Origin: Arthrobacter sp. B1I2
GTDB taxonomy: Bacteria; Actinomycetota; Actinomycetes; Actinomycetales; Micrococcaceae
DNA: 64,000 nt
Reading direction: 5' to 3'
NCBI RefSeq assembly: GCF_030816485.1
Contig: NZ_JAUSYC010000001.1
Span: 2,852,001 to 2,916,000, forward strand
The notes beneath the pieces are model-generated. The model had not been told where the DNA came from. It searched no databases and saw only the letters and a program-made list of their open reading frames with translations. A program made the translations under genes and the position numbers. Positions 1 through 7,927 of this stretch are shown piece after piece. Positions within the stretch are counted from its first letter, which is position 1. Every line of letters begins with the position of its first letter.

Positions 1-33
1 GGCCCACCGGGAGCCCGACTTCCCCTCCACACC

Positions 34-63
34 AGGCCCCTGTCCACATACGGCAGGGGCCTT
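34..63 (+). terminator. Terminator-like hairpin before yraN
   Basis: AGGCCCCTG (34-42) pairs perfectly with CAGGGGCCT (54-62) across an 11-nt loop and is followed by a pyrimidine-rich run. It probably ends a transcript entering from the left edge. No end of an upstream gene can be recognised in bases 1-33. Confidence 0.6.
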
Positions 64-109
64 CTGTTCTCCGCTGCCGTCCGCATCCAGGCTGGTTGCG
101 GAGGTAGAA

Positions 110-466
110 ATGAAATCGAAAGACCTGTTGGGCAGGCGCGGCGAGGACCTCGCCGCGGGCTATCTTGAAGCGCTGGGCATGCTGGTGGTTGAGCGCAACT
201 GGAGGTGTGCTGAGGGCGAGATCGACATTGTTGCCCTCGACGGCGATGCGCTGGTCATCGCCGAAGTCAAAACCCGCCGCTCCCTGGATTACGGCCACCC
301 CTTTGAGGCGGTGGGCCCGGAAAAGCTGGCCAGGCTGCACCGCCTCGGTGCCGCCTGGTGCCGGGACCATGAGTTGCGGATGCCGCTGCGCCGGGTGGAC
401 GTTGTCGCCGTCGTGGACGACGGCGGCGGGGAACCCGTGGTGGAACACCTCAAGGGGGTGGGGTGA
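110..466 (+). CDS. YraN/UPF0102 family endonuclease-like protein
   Basis: This 118-residue protein has the length and pattern of the UPF0102 (YraN) family, small proteins with a PD-(D/E)xK nuclease-like fold whose cellular substrate is not established. The likely active-site signature is visible: E37 and D39 in GEIDIV, then E52-V-K54 in AEVKTR. A good ribosome binding site (GGAGG, 100-104) lies five bases before the ATG. The stop overlaps the start of the comM-like gene by one base, so the two genes are translationally coupled. In actinobacteria yraN commonly precedes comM and dprA, which suggests a part in DNA processing, but that is inference from context. Confidence 0.88.
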   Translation: MKSKDLLGRRGEDLAAGYLEALGMLVVERNWRCAEGEIDIVALDGDALVIAEVKTRRSLDYGHPFEAVGPEKLARLHRLGAAWCRDHELRMPLRRVDVVAVVDDGGGEPVVEHLKGVG

Positions 467-2010
467 TGGCGCTCGGCCGGACCTACTCCGTCGCCCTGGT
501 AGGGCTCAACGGCTACATCGTGGAAGTCGAAGCGGACATCGGCCAGACCCTCCCGGCCTTCGTCATTCTTGGGCTGCCGGACGCGTCGCTGAATGAAGCC
601 AAGGAGCGCATCCGCTCAGCTGCAAAGAACTCCGGGATTCCACTCAGCCGCCGGAAGATCACCGCCAACCTCATTCCCGCCTCGCTGCCCAAGCGCGGCT
701 CGGGTTTCGATCTCGCCGTCACTATGGCCGTGCTCCGGGCCGCGAACGATATCAAGCACACGGGGCGCGCAGTTTTCATCGCTGAGTTGGGGCTCGACGG
801 CAGGCTGCGGCCCGTGCGGGGTATCCTGCCGGCGGTCATGGCGTCGGTCCAGGCCGGGTATCCGGAGATCGTGGTGGCGGAAGCCAACCTGGCGGAAGCC
901 TCCCTTGTCCCCGGTGCCAAGGTACGTGGATACCGAACACTTGCCCGGCTTGCCCTCGACTTCGGGGCTGATCCGCAGGAACTTGCCCTGGATTTCGAGC
1001 CTGACGAGGCCGATGATGCCGGTGATGGCCCGGCCCTGCCTGGCCCGTGTCCCGACATGGCGGATGTCTCCGGACAGGGCGATGCCCGCAGGGCTCTGGA
1101 AGTGGCTGCGGCGGGTGCCCATCATGTGCTCCTCACCGGGCCGCCGGGCGCCGGAAAGACGATGCTGGCGGAGCGGCTGCCCGGTCTTTTGCCGGACCTT
1201 GGTGACCACGAGTCCATGGAGGTCACGGCCATCCACTCACTGTGCGGCCTGCCGTCATCCACTGTCCAGCTCCTGCGGCGCCCGCCATTTGAGAACCCGC
1301 ACCACTCAGCCACCGCTGCAGCCATCATCGGCGGCGGCTCGGGCCTGCCCAGGCCAGGTGCAGCGTCGCGCGCCCACCGTGGCGTGCTGTTCCTGGACGA
1401 GGCACCGGAATACGAACGCCGCGTCCTCGACGCACTGCGGCAACCGCTGGAGAGCGGGGAACTGGTGATCCACCGGTCAGCCGGAACGGCGGCCTACCCG
1501 GCCCGGTTCCAACTGGTACTCGCGGCCAACCCCTGTCCCTGCGGCAAGGCGTCGGGCAAGGGGCTGGACTGCACCTGCACGCCCGTGATGCGCCGGCGCT
1601 ACCTCGCCAGGATGTCCGGACCCCTGCTGGACCGGGTGGACATCCAGTTGCAGGTGGAGAGGGTATCCCTGGCCGAGTTCGGGCAGGCGGGCGCGGAAGA
1701 GGACACCGCATCAGTGGCACGCCGGGTACTGGACGCGCGTGCGCGGCAAGCGGAGCGGTTACGGTCCTTCGGTCTTGAGACCAACTCGCAGGTGCCAGGA
1801 CGCATACTGCGCGGCGAATTGCGGCTTCCCCCGGCCGCCACCCGGATCCTGGACCAGTCGCTGGAGCGGGGAGTGCTGACCGCACGCGGGTATGACCGCG
1901 TCCTTCGGCTCGCCTGGACCCTTGCGGACCTGGGGCACAGGGAGAGGCCGGAGCCAAATGACATCGGACAGGCACTGTGCCTGCGGCAGGCCGCGGCGGC
2001 CGTGGCATGA
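466..2010 (+). CDS. comM: YifB/ComM-type Mg-chelatase-like AAA+ ATPase
   Basis: This 514-residue AAA+ protein belongs to the ComM/YifB family. ComM is a hexameric helicase that drives branch migration when incoming single-stranded DNA is integrated during transformation. An N-terminal ChlI-like domain of about 170 residues is followed by a Walker A motif GPPGAGKT (about residues 225-232), a Walker B VLFLDEAPE (about 307-315), a sensor region with the cysteine-rich ANPCPCG (about 355), and the C-terminal Mg-chelatase-like domain. Two starts are possible, GTG at 463 and ATG at 466; I prefer the ATG, which shares its A with the yraN stop. The 3' end overlaps dprA by four bases (ATGA), giving a tightly coupled operon. 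Confidence 0.93.
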   Translation: MALGRTYSVALVGLNGYIVEVEADIGQTLPAFVILGLPDASLNEAKERIRSAAKNSGIPLSRRKITANLIPASLPKRGSGFDLAVTMAVLRAANDIKHTGRAVFIAELGLDGRLRPVRGILPAVMASVQAGYPEIVVAEANLAEASLVPGAKVRGYRTLARLALDFGADPQELALDFEPDEADDAGDGPALPGPCPDMADVSGQGDARRALEVAAAGAHHVLLTGPPGAGKTMLAERLPGLLPDLGDHESMEVTAIHSLCGLPSSTVQLLRRPPFENPHHSATAAAIIGGGSGLPRPGAASRAHRGVLFLDEAPEYERRVLDALRQPLESGELVIHRSAGTAAYPARFQLVLAANPCPCGKASGKGLDCTCTPVMRRRYLARMSGPLLDRVDIQLQVERVSLAEFGQAGAEEDTASVARRVLDARARQAERLRSFGLETNSQVPGRILRGELRLPPAATRILDQSLERGVLTARGYDRVLRLAWTLADLGHRERPEPNDIGQALCLRQAAAAVA

Positions 2011-3299
2011 CAAACGTGGCGGTGTGGAACGAACAGAAGGAACCGGGTGTGGAGAAGGAATTGCTCGTGGAGAAGGAACCAGCCGTGGAGAAGGCGCCGG
2101 GAGTAAGGAAGCCGGTGGGCATTGATTCGGAACGGTTGGCCCGCGCTGCCCTTTCCCGGCTGATGGAGCCACAGGACGCAGCGGGCCTGGCCCTCGTGCA
2201 GATTGCAGGGGCAACAGACGCCCTGCGTATCGCCACCGGCCAAGTGGCGCCCGGACCTGGCCTGGAGCGCGACATCACCTCGCTGCTGGCGGACAGCGGT
2301 GCGGCCAACAGCTGGGCCGGACTGGCTGCGGCATTGAAGCGCTGGCAGCCACGGCTGCCTGACCTTGCGCCCGAACGCGACCTTGCCACCATGACCCGGC
2401 TTGGCGGGCGCCTCATCATCCCCGGCGATGAACTGTGGCCGGCCCAGCTTTCGGACCTGGGAATCCAGGAGCCCATCTGCCTTTGGTGGCGCGGCCAGGA
2501 ACAGCCGTTGCCGGCGGCAGAGAAGTCCATCGCCCTCGTGGGATCCCGGGACAGCACCAGCTATGGGGCGGCGGTGACAGGGGACCTCGCCTACTCGCTG
2601 GCGCAACGGGGCTTCACAGTGGTCTCGGGCGGAGCCTACGGGATCGACGCCCATGCGCACCGTGCCGCCCTTGCCGGGGGTACCTCGGCCGTCCCCACCA
2701 TGGCGGTCATGGCCGGGGGAGTGGACCGGTTCTATCCGTCAGGCAATGACGACCTGCTGCGCGCTGTGGCAAATCAGGGTGCGGTGCTGGCCGAGGTACC
2801 GCCGGGCTCGGCCCCTACCCGCTACCGCTTCCTGCAACGGAACCGACTGATTGCTGCGCTCTCCGCGGTGACGGTGGTGGTGGAGGCACGCTGGCGCTCC
2901 GGCGCACTCAACACAGCCCACCATGCCGAGACCCTGGGCCGTGCCGTCGGCGCCGTTCCCGGATCAGTCCACAGCGCCAACTCCGCCGGCTGCCACCGGC
3001 TCCTCCGCGAAGGGGGAGGTGTCTGCGTCACCGATGCGGCTGAAGTGGCCGAACTTGCCTCACCCAGCGGAACCGGACTGCCCGAACAGGGCACCGCGGA
3101 CGCGGCGGTGCAGGACGGATTGACCCTGGAGGATCTGATCCTGCTGGATGCGCTGCCGCTTCGCTCCACTACTTCCGTGGAAAAGCTCTCGGCCGTGGCC
3201 GGACTGGGTCAGGAGTCGGTGCGGGCAGGACTCGGGAGGCTGGGGCTGCTGGGACTGGCAGTGTCGGAGCGCGGCGGCTGGAAACGCGGCAAGGCATAG
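2007..3299 (+). CDS. dprA: DNA-processing protein DprA
   Basis: DprA/Smf binds single-stranded DNA that enters the cell and loads RecA on it. The protein has 430 residues from an ATG at 2007 that overlaps the comM stop. The Rossmann-like core is recognisable from ALVGSRDSTSYG (about residue 176) and GGAYGIDAHAHR (about residue 208), followed by a stretch typical of the family in which LLRAVANQGAVLAEVPPG can be read. The C-terminal 60 residues look like the winged-helix DprA domain (SVEKLSAVAGL). The first 40 residues are unusual: four hexapeptide units (VEKELL, VEKEPA, VEKAPG, VRKPVG) encoded by an 18-nt repeat. An upstream in-frame GTG at 1977 lies inside comM and is less likely. Confidence 0.92.
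   Translation: MTNVAVWNEQKEPGVEKELLVEKEPAVEKAPGVRKPVGIDSERLARAALSRLMEPQDAAGLALVQIAGATDALRIATGQVAPGPGLERDITSLLADSGAANSWAGLAAALKRWQPRLPDLAPERDLATMTRLGGRLIIPGDELWPAQLSDLGIQEPICLWWRGQEQPLPAAEKSIALVGSRDSTSYGAAVTGDLAYSLAQRGFTVVSGGAYGIDAHAHRAALAGGTSAVPTMAVMAGGVDRFYPSGNDDLLRAVANQGAVLAEVPPGSAPTRYRFLQRNRLIAALSAVTVVVEARWRSGALNTAHHAETLGRAVGAVPGSVHSANSAGCHRLLREGGGVCVTDAAEVAELASPSGTGLPEQGTADAAVQDGLTLEDLILLDALPLRSTTSVEKLSAVAGLGQESVRAGLGRLGLLGLAVSERGGWKRGKA
2049..2120 (+). repeat. Four-unit 18-nt tandem repeat in the 5' end of dprA
   Basis: Four consecutive 18-base units start at 2049, 2067, 2085 and 2103; the first three open with GTGGAGAAG and the fourth is degenerate. They stay in frame and encode a charged hexapeptide repeat of the type V-E/R-K-x-x-x. 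Such a repeat could vary in copy number between strains. Confidence 0.8.
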
Positions 3300-3346
3300 A
3301 CCGTGTCCGGCGGCGGTGGAGGCCGGGCAGCTGGGAAAGTAGAGGA

Positions 3347-4273
3347 GTGGACAATGACGGACTGCACGGGGAGCTCGGCAAGGCACTGGACGCGTTCGCC
3401 GGCTACTTGTCAGGGGAGCGTGGGATGTCGGCGCACACCAGGCGTGCGTACTTGGGCGATCTGCGCAGTCTCTTGGCCCACGCTGCATCGGAAGGCGTGT
3501 CAGGGCTGAAGGACCTTGAACTGGGCACTTTCCGCCGCTGGCTCGGCAGCCAAAGTACGGCAGGCGCCTCGCGGGCAACGCTTGCACGCCGGTCTGCCAC
3601 GGCGCGGGTCTTCACTGCCTGGGCTCTGCGGGAAGAACTTATCGACGTGGATCCCGCCCTGCGGCTGAAGGCACCCAAACGCGAAGGATCCCTGCCGGCA
3701 GTCCTGCAGGCATCCCAGCTCACCCGCGTACTTGAGGGGCTGGAAACGGCAGCCGCGGAGGGCGAACCGCTCGCCGTGCGGAACCGCGCCATCGTGGAAC
3801 TCCTTTATGCCACAGGCATCCGGGTGGGGGAACTCGCCGGGCTGGACGTCGATGACCTGGACCCCGACCGCCGCACTCTGCGGGTCATCGGCAAAGGCAA
3901 CAAGGAACGCACCGTCCCGTTCGGAGTGCCGGCCGCCGTCGCCGTCGACGACTGGCTCCGGCGGGGGCGGCCGGCAGTGGCGAAGGACAACAGCGGGCCG
4001 GCGCTCTTCCTCGGAGCCCGCGGGGGACGGGTTGACCAGCGCCAGGTCAGGGCCCTGGTGAAGACCCTGTTCGAGGCACTGGGTGATACCTCCGCATCGG
4101 GACCCCACGCCCTGCGCCACTCGGCAGCCACGCATCTGCTCGACGGCGGCGCGGACCTGCGCGCCGTGCAGGAGATCCTGGGCCACAGCAGCCTGGCCAC
4201 CACCCAGATCTACACGCATGTCTCGGTTGACCGCCTCCGGAAGAGCTATCAGCAGGCGCACCCCCGGGCCTGA
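3347..4273 (+). CDS. xerC: Tyrosine recombinase XerC
   Basis: XerC acts with XerD at dif to resolve chromosome dimers. The 308-residue length fits Xer recombinases rather than phage integrases. The N-terminal SAM-like core-binding domain occupies about residues 5-95 and the catalytic domain the rest. All six catalytic residues are visible: R159 (GIRVGEL), K183 (IGKGNKER), H254 and R257 (HALRH), H280 (LGHSSL) and the nucleophile Y289 (TQIYTHVS). Start is GTG at 3347; the nearby ATG at 3354 is out of frame. Position after comM and dprA matches housekeeping XerC in actinobacteria, and no mobile-element genes flank it. Confidence 0.93.
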   Translation: MDNDGLHGELGKALDAFAGYLSGERGMSAHTRRAYLGDLRSLLAHAASEGVSGLKDLELGTFRRWLGSQSTAGASRATLARRSATARVFTAWALREELIDVDPALRLKAPKREGSLPAVLQASQLTRVLEGLETAAAEGEPLAVRNRAIVELLYATGIRVGELAGLDVDDLDPDRRTLRVIGKGNKERTVPFGVPAAVAVDDWLRRGRPAVAKDNSGPALFLGARGGRVDQRQVRALVKTLFEALGDTSASGPHALRHSAATHLLDGGADLRAVQEILGHSSLATTQIYTHVSVDRLRKSYQQAHPRA

Positions 4274-4353
4274 GTGCCACGCTAATCGCACTGGCGTAAT
4301 TCCATGGCGTACGGCACAATAAGAGTCACGTCCGGCAACTTTCAAGTGCGGCT

Positions 4354-4372
4354 TGAAGCTCGCAAGGCTTCA
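4354..4372. repeat. Short inverted repeat upstream of the DUF3145 gene
   Basis: TGAAGC (4354-4359) and GCTTCA (4367-4372) form a perfect six-base inverted repeat with a seven-base spacer in the 240-base gap between xerC and the DUF3145 gene. It could be a protein-binding site or a weak hairpin. The rest of the gap shows no gene. Confidence 0.35.
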
Positions 4373-4513
4373 TGCGGCGCGGCAAGCCCGGACGCTGCTT
4401 AATCTGATACATCTGAATACAGGCAGGGAACCACCGCCGCAGTGAAAAGGCGCAGCAGTTCCATCCAGGCAGAGGTCGTTGGGGAAGACGTACCTAGAGC
4501 TATGGAGGATGGA

Positions 4514-5017
4514 ATGTCTGTTGCAATGACCCGCGGTGTGCTGTTCGTTCACTCGGCCCCTACGGCGCTGTGCCCCCACGTTGAGTGGGCAGTCGGCGCC
4601 GTGGTGGACAAGCGGACGGACCTTGAGTGGACCCCGCAGCCTGCCGCGCCCGGAATGTTCCGGGCCGAGTTGTCCTGGACCGGTGCCCCTGGCACAGGTT
4701 CAAAACTCGCGTCCTGCCTTCGCGGCTGGGCGCATCTCCGGTATGAGGTGACGGAGGAGCCCAGCCAGGGCGTGGACGGCGGCCGCTGGTCCCACACCCC
4801 GGAACTGGGCATTTTCCATGCCGTCACCGACGTCCACGGCAACATCATGGTGTCCGAGGACCGCATCCGTTACGCCTACGAATCCGGCGCCGGTGACCCT
4901 GCCGCCGTGTACCACGAGCTGTCCCTCGCCCTGGGCGAGGCCTGGGACGAAGAACTTGAACCGTTCCGCCACGCTGCCGAAGGCGCTCCCGTGCGCTGGC
5001 TCCACCAGGTGGGCTGA
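4514..5017 (+). CDS. DUF3145 domain-containing protein
   Basis: The 167-residue product matches the DUF3145 family, a conserved actinobacterial protein of unknown function. The conserved opening (RGVLFVHSAPTALCPHVEWA) and a later block beginning GIFHAVTDVHG are both present. Start is chosen at ATG 4514 because GGAGG sits five bases before it; in-frame upstream starts at 4442 and 4502 lack comparable sites. No membrane segment or signal peptide is seen, so it is probably cytoplasmic. It is transcribed towards the fatty-acid operon and separated from it by a bidirectional terminator. In related genomes it is often found beside the fab genes, but no role is known. Confidence 0.85.
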   Translation: MSVAMTRGVLFVHSAPTALCPHVEWAVGAVVDKRTDLEWTPQPAAPGMFRAELSWTGAPGTGSKLASCLRGWAHLRYEVTEEPSQGVDGGRWSHTPELGIFHAVTDVHGNIMVSEDRIRYAYESGAGDPAAVYHELSLALGEAWDEELEPFRHAAEGAPVRWLHQVG

Positions 5018-5062
5018 CCGCCGTCGTCCGTCCCCGCAGCGACGAAACCACACCTCCATAGC

Positions 5063-5098
5063 AAAAGGAGGCCCCGCATCCTGGCGGGGCCTCCTTTT
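5063..5098. terminator. Bidirectional terminator between DUF3145 gene and fabF
   Basis: A perfect 15-bp stem (5063-5077 with 5084-5098) has a six-base loop. The left arm begins with AAAA and the right arm ends with TTTT, so it can stop transcription from both strands, as fits the convergent genes. Confidence 0.9.
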
Positions 5099-5130
5099 GT
5101 GCCGTCCGGGGCGCGTTCCCCGGGCAACGC

Positions 5131-6366
5131 CTAGACGCTGCGGATGGCCACGACGGCGTTGTGGCCGCCGAAACCGAACGAGTTGCTCAGTGCCACGATG
5201 TTTCCGGCAGGCAGGTCACGGGCGGAGGTGACCACGTCGAGCGGGATCTCCGGATCCTGGTTTTCAAGGTTGATAGTCACCGGCGCCTTGCGATCGTGGA
5301 CGGCCAACACGGTGAGGACAGCCTCAACCGCGCCGGAAGCCCCCAGGAGGTGGCCCATCTGGGACTTGGTGGCTGAGACCGCGACGCTGTCCACGTGAGC
5401 GCCCAGGGCGGCGCGCAGGGCCGTGTACTCGGGCTTGTCGCCGACAGGGGTGGAAGTGGCGTGCGCGTTGACGTGAACCACGTCTTCAGGCTGGATCCGG
5501 CCGTCGAACATGGCCGCCTTCAGCGCGCGGGTGGCTCCGAGCCCCTGGGGGTCCGGCGCGGTGATGTGGTAAGCGTCAGCGGTGACGGACGTCCCGGCGA
5601 GCTCGGCGTAAATCCGGGCACCCCGGGCCAGTGCGTGCTCCTCGGCTTCGAGGACCAGGGCGCCTGCACCTTCACCCATGACGAAGCCGTCACGCGCGGT
5701 GTCGTAGGGGCGGGAGGCGCGCTCGGGCTCGTCGTTCCGGCGGGACAGTGCCTGCATGGAGGCAAACGCTGCCAGCGGCATGGGGTGGATGGCAGCCTCA
5801 GCGCCACCGCACATGACGACGTCCGCCTTGCCCGAGCGGATGAGCTCCAGGCCAAGGTGCATGGCTTCCGTGCCGGAGGCGCAGGCGGAGACCGGCGTGT
5901 GGGCACCGGCACGGGCGCCGAGGTCCAGGCTTACGGCTGCGGCAACACCGTTGGGCATGAGCATGGGCACGGTCATGGGAAGAACCCGGCGCGGGCCCTT
6001 TTCCTTCAGGGTGTCCCAGGCATCCAGCAGCGTCCAGACGCCGCCAATGCCGGTGGCAAAGGCAACGGCCAGCCGGTCCTGGTCGAATTCCGTGATGCCG
6101 GAATCGGCCCAGGCCTCGCGCGCGGCGATAACGCCGAACTGGGTGGAGGGGTCCATCCGCTTCGCTTCGACGCGGCTGAGCACCTCAAGGGCCGGTGTGC
6201 TGCACCGGGCAGCGAAATGGACGGGAAGCTCGTACTTGGCTACCCAGTCGTCCTCCAGGGTGCGGGCACCGGAGACCCCCTTGAGGGCGTTGTTCCACAT
6301 CGTGGGTACATCGCCGCCGATGGGCGTGGTGGCACCCAGACCGGTAATGACTACTTTGCGTGTCAT
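5131..6366 (-). CDS. fabF: Beta-ketoacyl-ACP synthase II
   Basis: FabF condenses malonyl-ACP with a growing acyl-ACP in each elongation round of type II fatty-acid synthesis. The 411-residue protein carries the Cys-His-His triad of the KAS I/II class: C162 in SACASGTEA, H302 in VNAHATSTP and H339 in QMGHLLGASGA, with the conserved lysine K334. It is the last gene of the fabD-fabH-acpP-fabF operon, 176 bases after acpP. That gap contains a very strong hairpin. The stop lies shortly before a terminator shared with the opposite DUF3145 gene. Start is ATG at 6366 with AAAGAG upstream. Confidence 0.96.
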   Translation of the reverse strand: MTRKVVITGLGATTPIGGDVPTMWNNALKGVSGARTLEDDWVAKYELPVHFAARCSTPALEVLSRVEAKRMDPSTQFGVIAAREAWADSGITEFDQDRLAVAFATGIGGVWTLLDAWDTLKEKGPRRVLPMTVPMLMPNGVAAAVSLDLGARAGAHTPVSACASGTEAMHLGLELIRSGKADVVMCGGAEAAIHPMPLAAFASMQALSRRNDEPERASRPYDTARDGFVMGEGAGALVLEAEEHALARGARIYAELAGTSVTADAYHITAPDPQGLGATRALKAAMFDGRIQPEDVVHVNAHATSTPVGDKPEYTALRAALGAHVDSVAVSATKSQMGHLLGASGAVEAVLTVLAVHDRKAPVTINLENQDPEIPLDVVTSARDLPAGNIVALSNSFGFGGHNAVVAIRSV

Positions 6367-6475
6367 GGGATCACTCTTTCGTCGGTGGGGTATCCATCTG
6401 CGGCTGCCGCAGGGTCCCGCACATTTGATAATCGGCCCCGTCCCTTGTCAGGGCAATGGGCCGGATAAATGCGGC

Positions 6476-6510
6476 GGGCTGCCGGTCCGGTCAGTCCGGA
6501 CCGGCAGCCC
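6476..6510 (-). promoter_or_regulatory. Strong hairpin in the acpP-fabF spacer
   Basis: A perfect 15-bp stem (6476-6490 with 6496-6510) and a five-base loop lie 33 bases after the acpP stop. No T-run follows on the minus strand, so it is not a classic terminator. It could protect the 3' end of an acpP-containing RNA or weaken read-through into fabF. Confidence 0.6.
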
Positions 6511-6542
6511 TGCCATGCCGTGAGACGGCGAAAAGCCTGTGA

Positions 6543-6788
6543 CTAGGCCTGTGCTCCGGAGATGAAGCTGACAGCGTCGCCCACGGTCTTGAGGTTCTTG
6601 ACCTCTTCGTCCGGGATGCGCACGCCGAACTTTTCCTCGGCGTTGACCACGATGGTCATCATGGAAATGGAGTCGATGTCCAGGTCCTCGGTGAAGGACT
6701 TGTCCAGCTCGACTGCCTCCGGGGCCAGGCCGGTTTCCTCGTTGACGATTTCAGCCAAGCCGGCCAGGATCTCTTCGTTGCTAGCCAT
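6543..6788 (-). CDS. acpP: Acyl carrier protein
   Basis: The 81-residue acidic protein is the carrier of growing acyl chains in fatty-acid synthesis. S40 in DLDIDSISMM is the site of 4'-phosphopantetheine attachment. The usual DSL motif reads DSI here, a conservative change. Helices I-IV are recognisable, including EEKFGVRIPDEEVKNLKTVG. It sits between fabH and fabF, and both flanking spacers (77 and 176 bases) contain GC-rich hairpins, unlike the overlapping fabD-fabH junction. That suggests separate control of acpP level, since carrier protein is normally needed in excess. GGAGCC precedes the ATG. Confidence 0.96.
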   Translation of the reverse strand: MASNEEILAGLAEIVNEETGLAPEAVELDKSFTEDLDIDSISMMTIVVNAEEKFGVRIPDEEVKNLKTVGDAVSFISGAQA

Positions 6789-6821
6789 TGGTGGCTCCTT
6801 TTCTTGTATTGCCGGCAGGGG

Positions 6822-6853
6822 CTGCCGGAAACGGTCCGGACCGCGGTTGCGGC
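6822..6853 (-). promoter_or_regulatory. Hairpin and palindrome in the fabH-acpP spacer
   Basis: CCGGCAG (6822-6828) pairs with CTGCCGG (6832-6838) across three bases. Next to it lies the perfect 12-base palindrome CGGTCCGGACCG (6842-6853). The same GGTCCGG/CCGGACC core forms the stem of the hairpin after acpP, so the two spacers carry related elements. Confidence 0.5.
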
Positions 6854-6865
6854 CCTTGGGCGTAT

Positions 6866-7927
6866 CTAGGGAAGGACAACTACCTGCGCGCCGAAGACCA
6901 GGCCCGCGCCGAAACCGATCTGAAGGGCCAGCCCGCCGCTCAGACCGGGGTTCTCCTGCAGGAGCCGGTGCGTCGCCAGCGGGATGGAGGCAGCGGACGT
7001 GTTGCCGGCTTCGGCAATGTCCCGTGCCACTGTAACCGTCTCGGGCAGCTTCAGCTTCTTCACCATCTCGTCGATGATGCGCATGTTGGCCTGGTGCGGG
7101 ATGAAGGCAACCAGGTCTTCAGCCTCGATGCCGGCGGCATCGAGCGCCTGCTGCGCCACCTTGGCCATTTCCCAGACAGCCCAGCGGAAGACGGTCTGGC
7201 CGTCCTGGCGCAGGGTGGGGTACAGCTCCTGGGCTTCTTCGAGCAGGGCCAGATCGCCGGTGGAGTCGGACTGGCGGGCGGCGAGGCCGAGGTCGCGGAC
7301 GTCCAGCATTGAGCGGGTCATGCCGATGGCGTCCCACTTGCTGCCGTCCGAGCCCCATACGGAGGGGGCGATTCCGGGAGTTTCGGAGGGGCCGATCACA
7401 ACGGCGCCCGCACCGTCCCCAAGAAGGAAGGAGATGGTGCGTTCCCTGTTGTCAATAACGTCCGAGAGCTTCTCGGCACCAACCACCAGCACGTACTTGG
7501 CCGCGCCGGAGCGGACCAGCGCATCACCCTGGGCGATGCCGTAGCAGTAGCCGGCGCAGGCAGCCGAGATGTCAAAGGCGGGCGCCGGGGTAGCACCGAG
7601 ACGGTTGGCAAGGCTGGCCGCGGCGGAGGGCGTGGCGTAGGGGTGGGTCACGGTGGAAACAATGACGGCGCCGAGCTCCGAGGCCTCAATGCCGGCCTTC
7701 TCCATGGCTTCGCGGGCAGCGCCTTCGGCCATATCGATCACGCTGACGTCCGCTGGCGCACGATGGCGGGTGACAATGCCGGTGCGCTGTCGGATCCACT
7801 CGTCCGATGAATCGATCCACTGGCAGACGTCCTCGTTGGTGACGATGACATCCGGCCGGTAGGCCCCGAGGCCGAGGATGCGGGTGTGTTCGTGGATCGG
7901 AGCCTGTTTCAGCGTGGGAACGCTCAT
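6866..7927 (-). CDS. fabH: Beta-ketoacyl-ACP synthase III
   Basis: FabH starts fatty-acid synthesis by condensing an acyl-CoA primer with malonyl-ACP; in Gram-positive bacteria its preference for branched primers gives iso and anteiso fatty acids. The 353-residue protein has the KAS III triad C124 (ISAACAGY), H278 (FIPHQANMR) and N309 (EAGNTSAAS). It overlaps fabD by four bases, so the two are coupled. A 77-base spacer with hairpin elements separates it from acpP. The primer preference cannot be read from the sequence with confidence. Confidence 0.96.
   Translation of the reverse strand: MSVPTLKQAPIHEHTRILGLGAYRPDVIVTNEDVCQWIDSSDEWIRQRTGIVTRHRAPADVSVIDMAEGAAREAMEKAGIEASELGAVIVSTVTHPYATPSAAASLANRLGATPAPAFDISAACAGYCYGIAQGDALVRSGAAKYVLVVGAEKLSDVIDNRERTISFLLGDGAGAVVIGPSETPGIAPSVWGSDGSKWDAIGMTRSMLDVRDLGLAARQSDSTGDLALLEEAQELYPTLRQDGQTVFRWAVWEMAKVAQQALDAAGIEAEDLVAFIPHQANMRIIDEMVKKLKLPETVTVARDIAEAGNTSAASIPLATHRLLQENPGLSGGLALQIGFGAGLVFGAQVVVLP

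Noticed and set aside
2049..2120. CRISPR-like repeats in dprA
   Set aside because: The units are contiguous, lack spacers, stay in frame and code for a charged peptide repeat.
3347..4273. Tyrosine recombinase as an integrase of a mobile element
   Set aside because: Length, catalytic residues and position after comM-dprA fit housekeeping XerC. No att repeats, no excisionase and no phage genes surround it.
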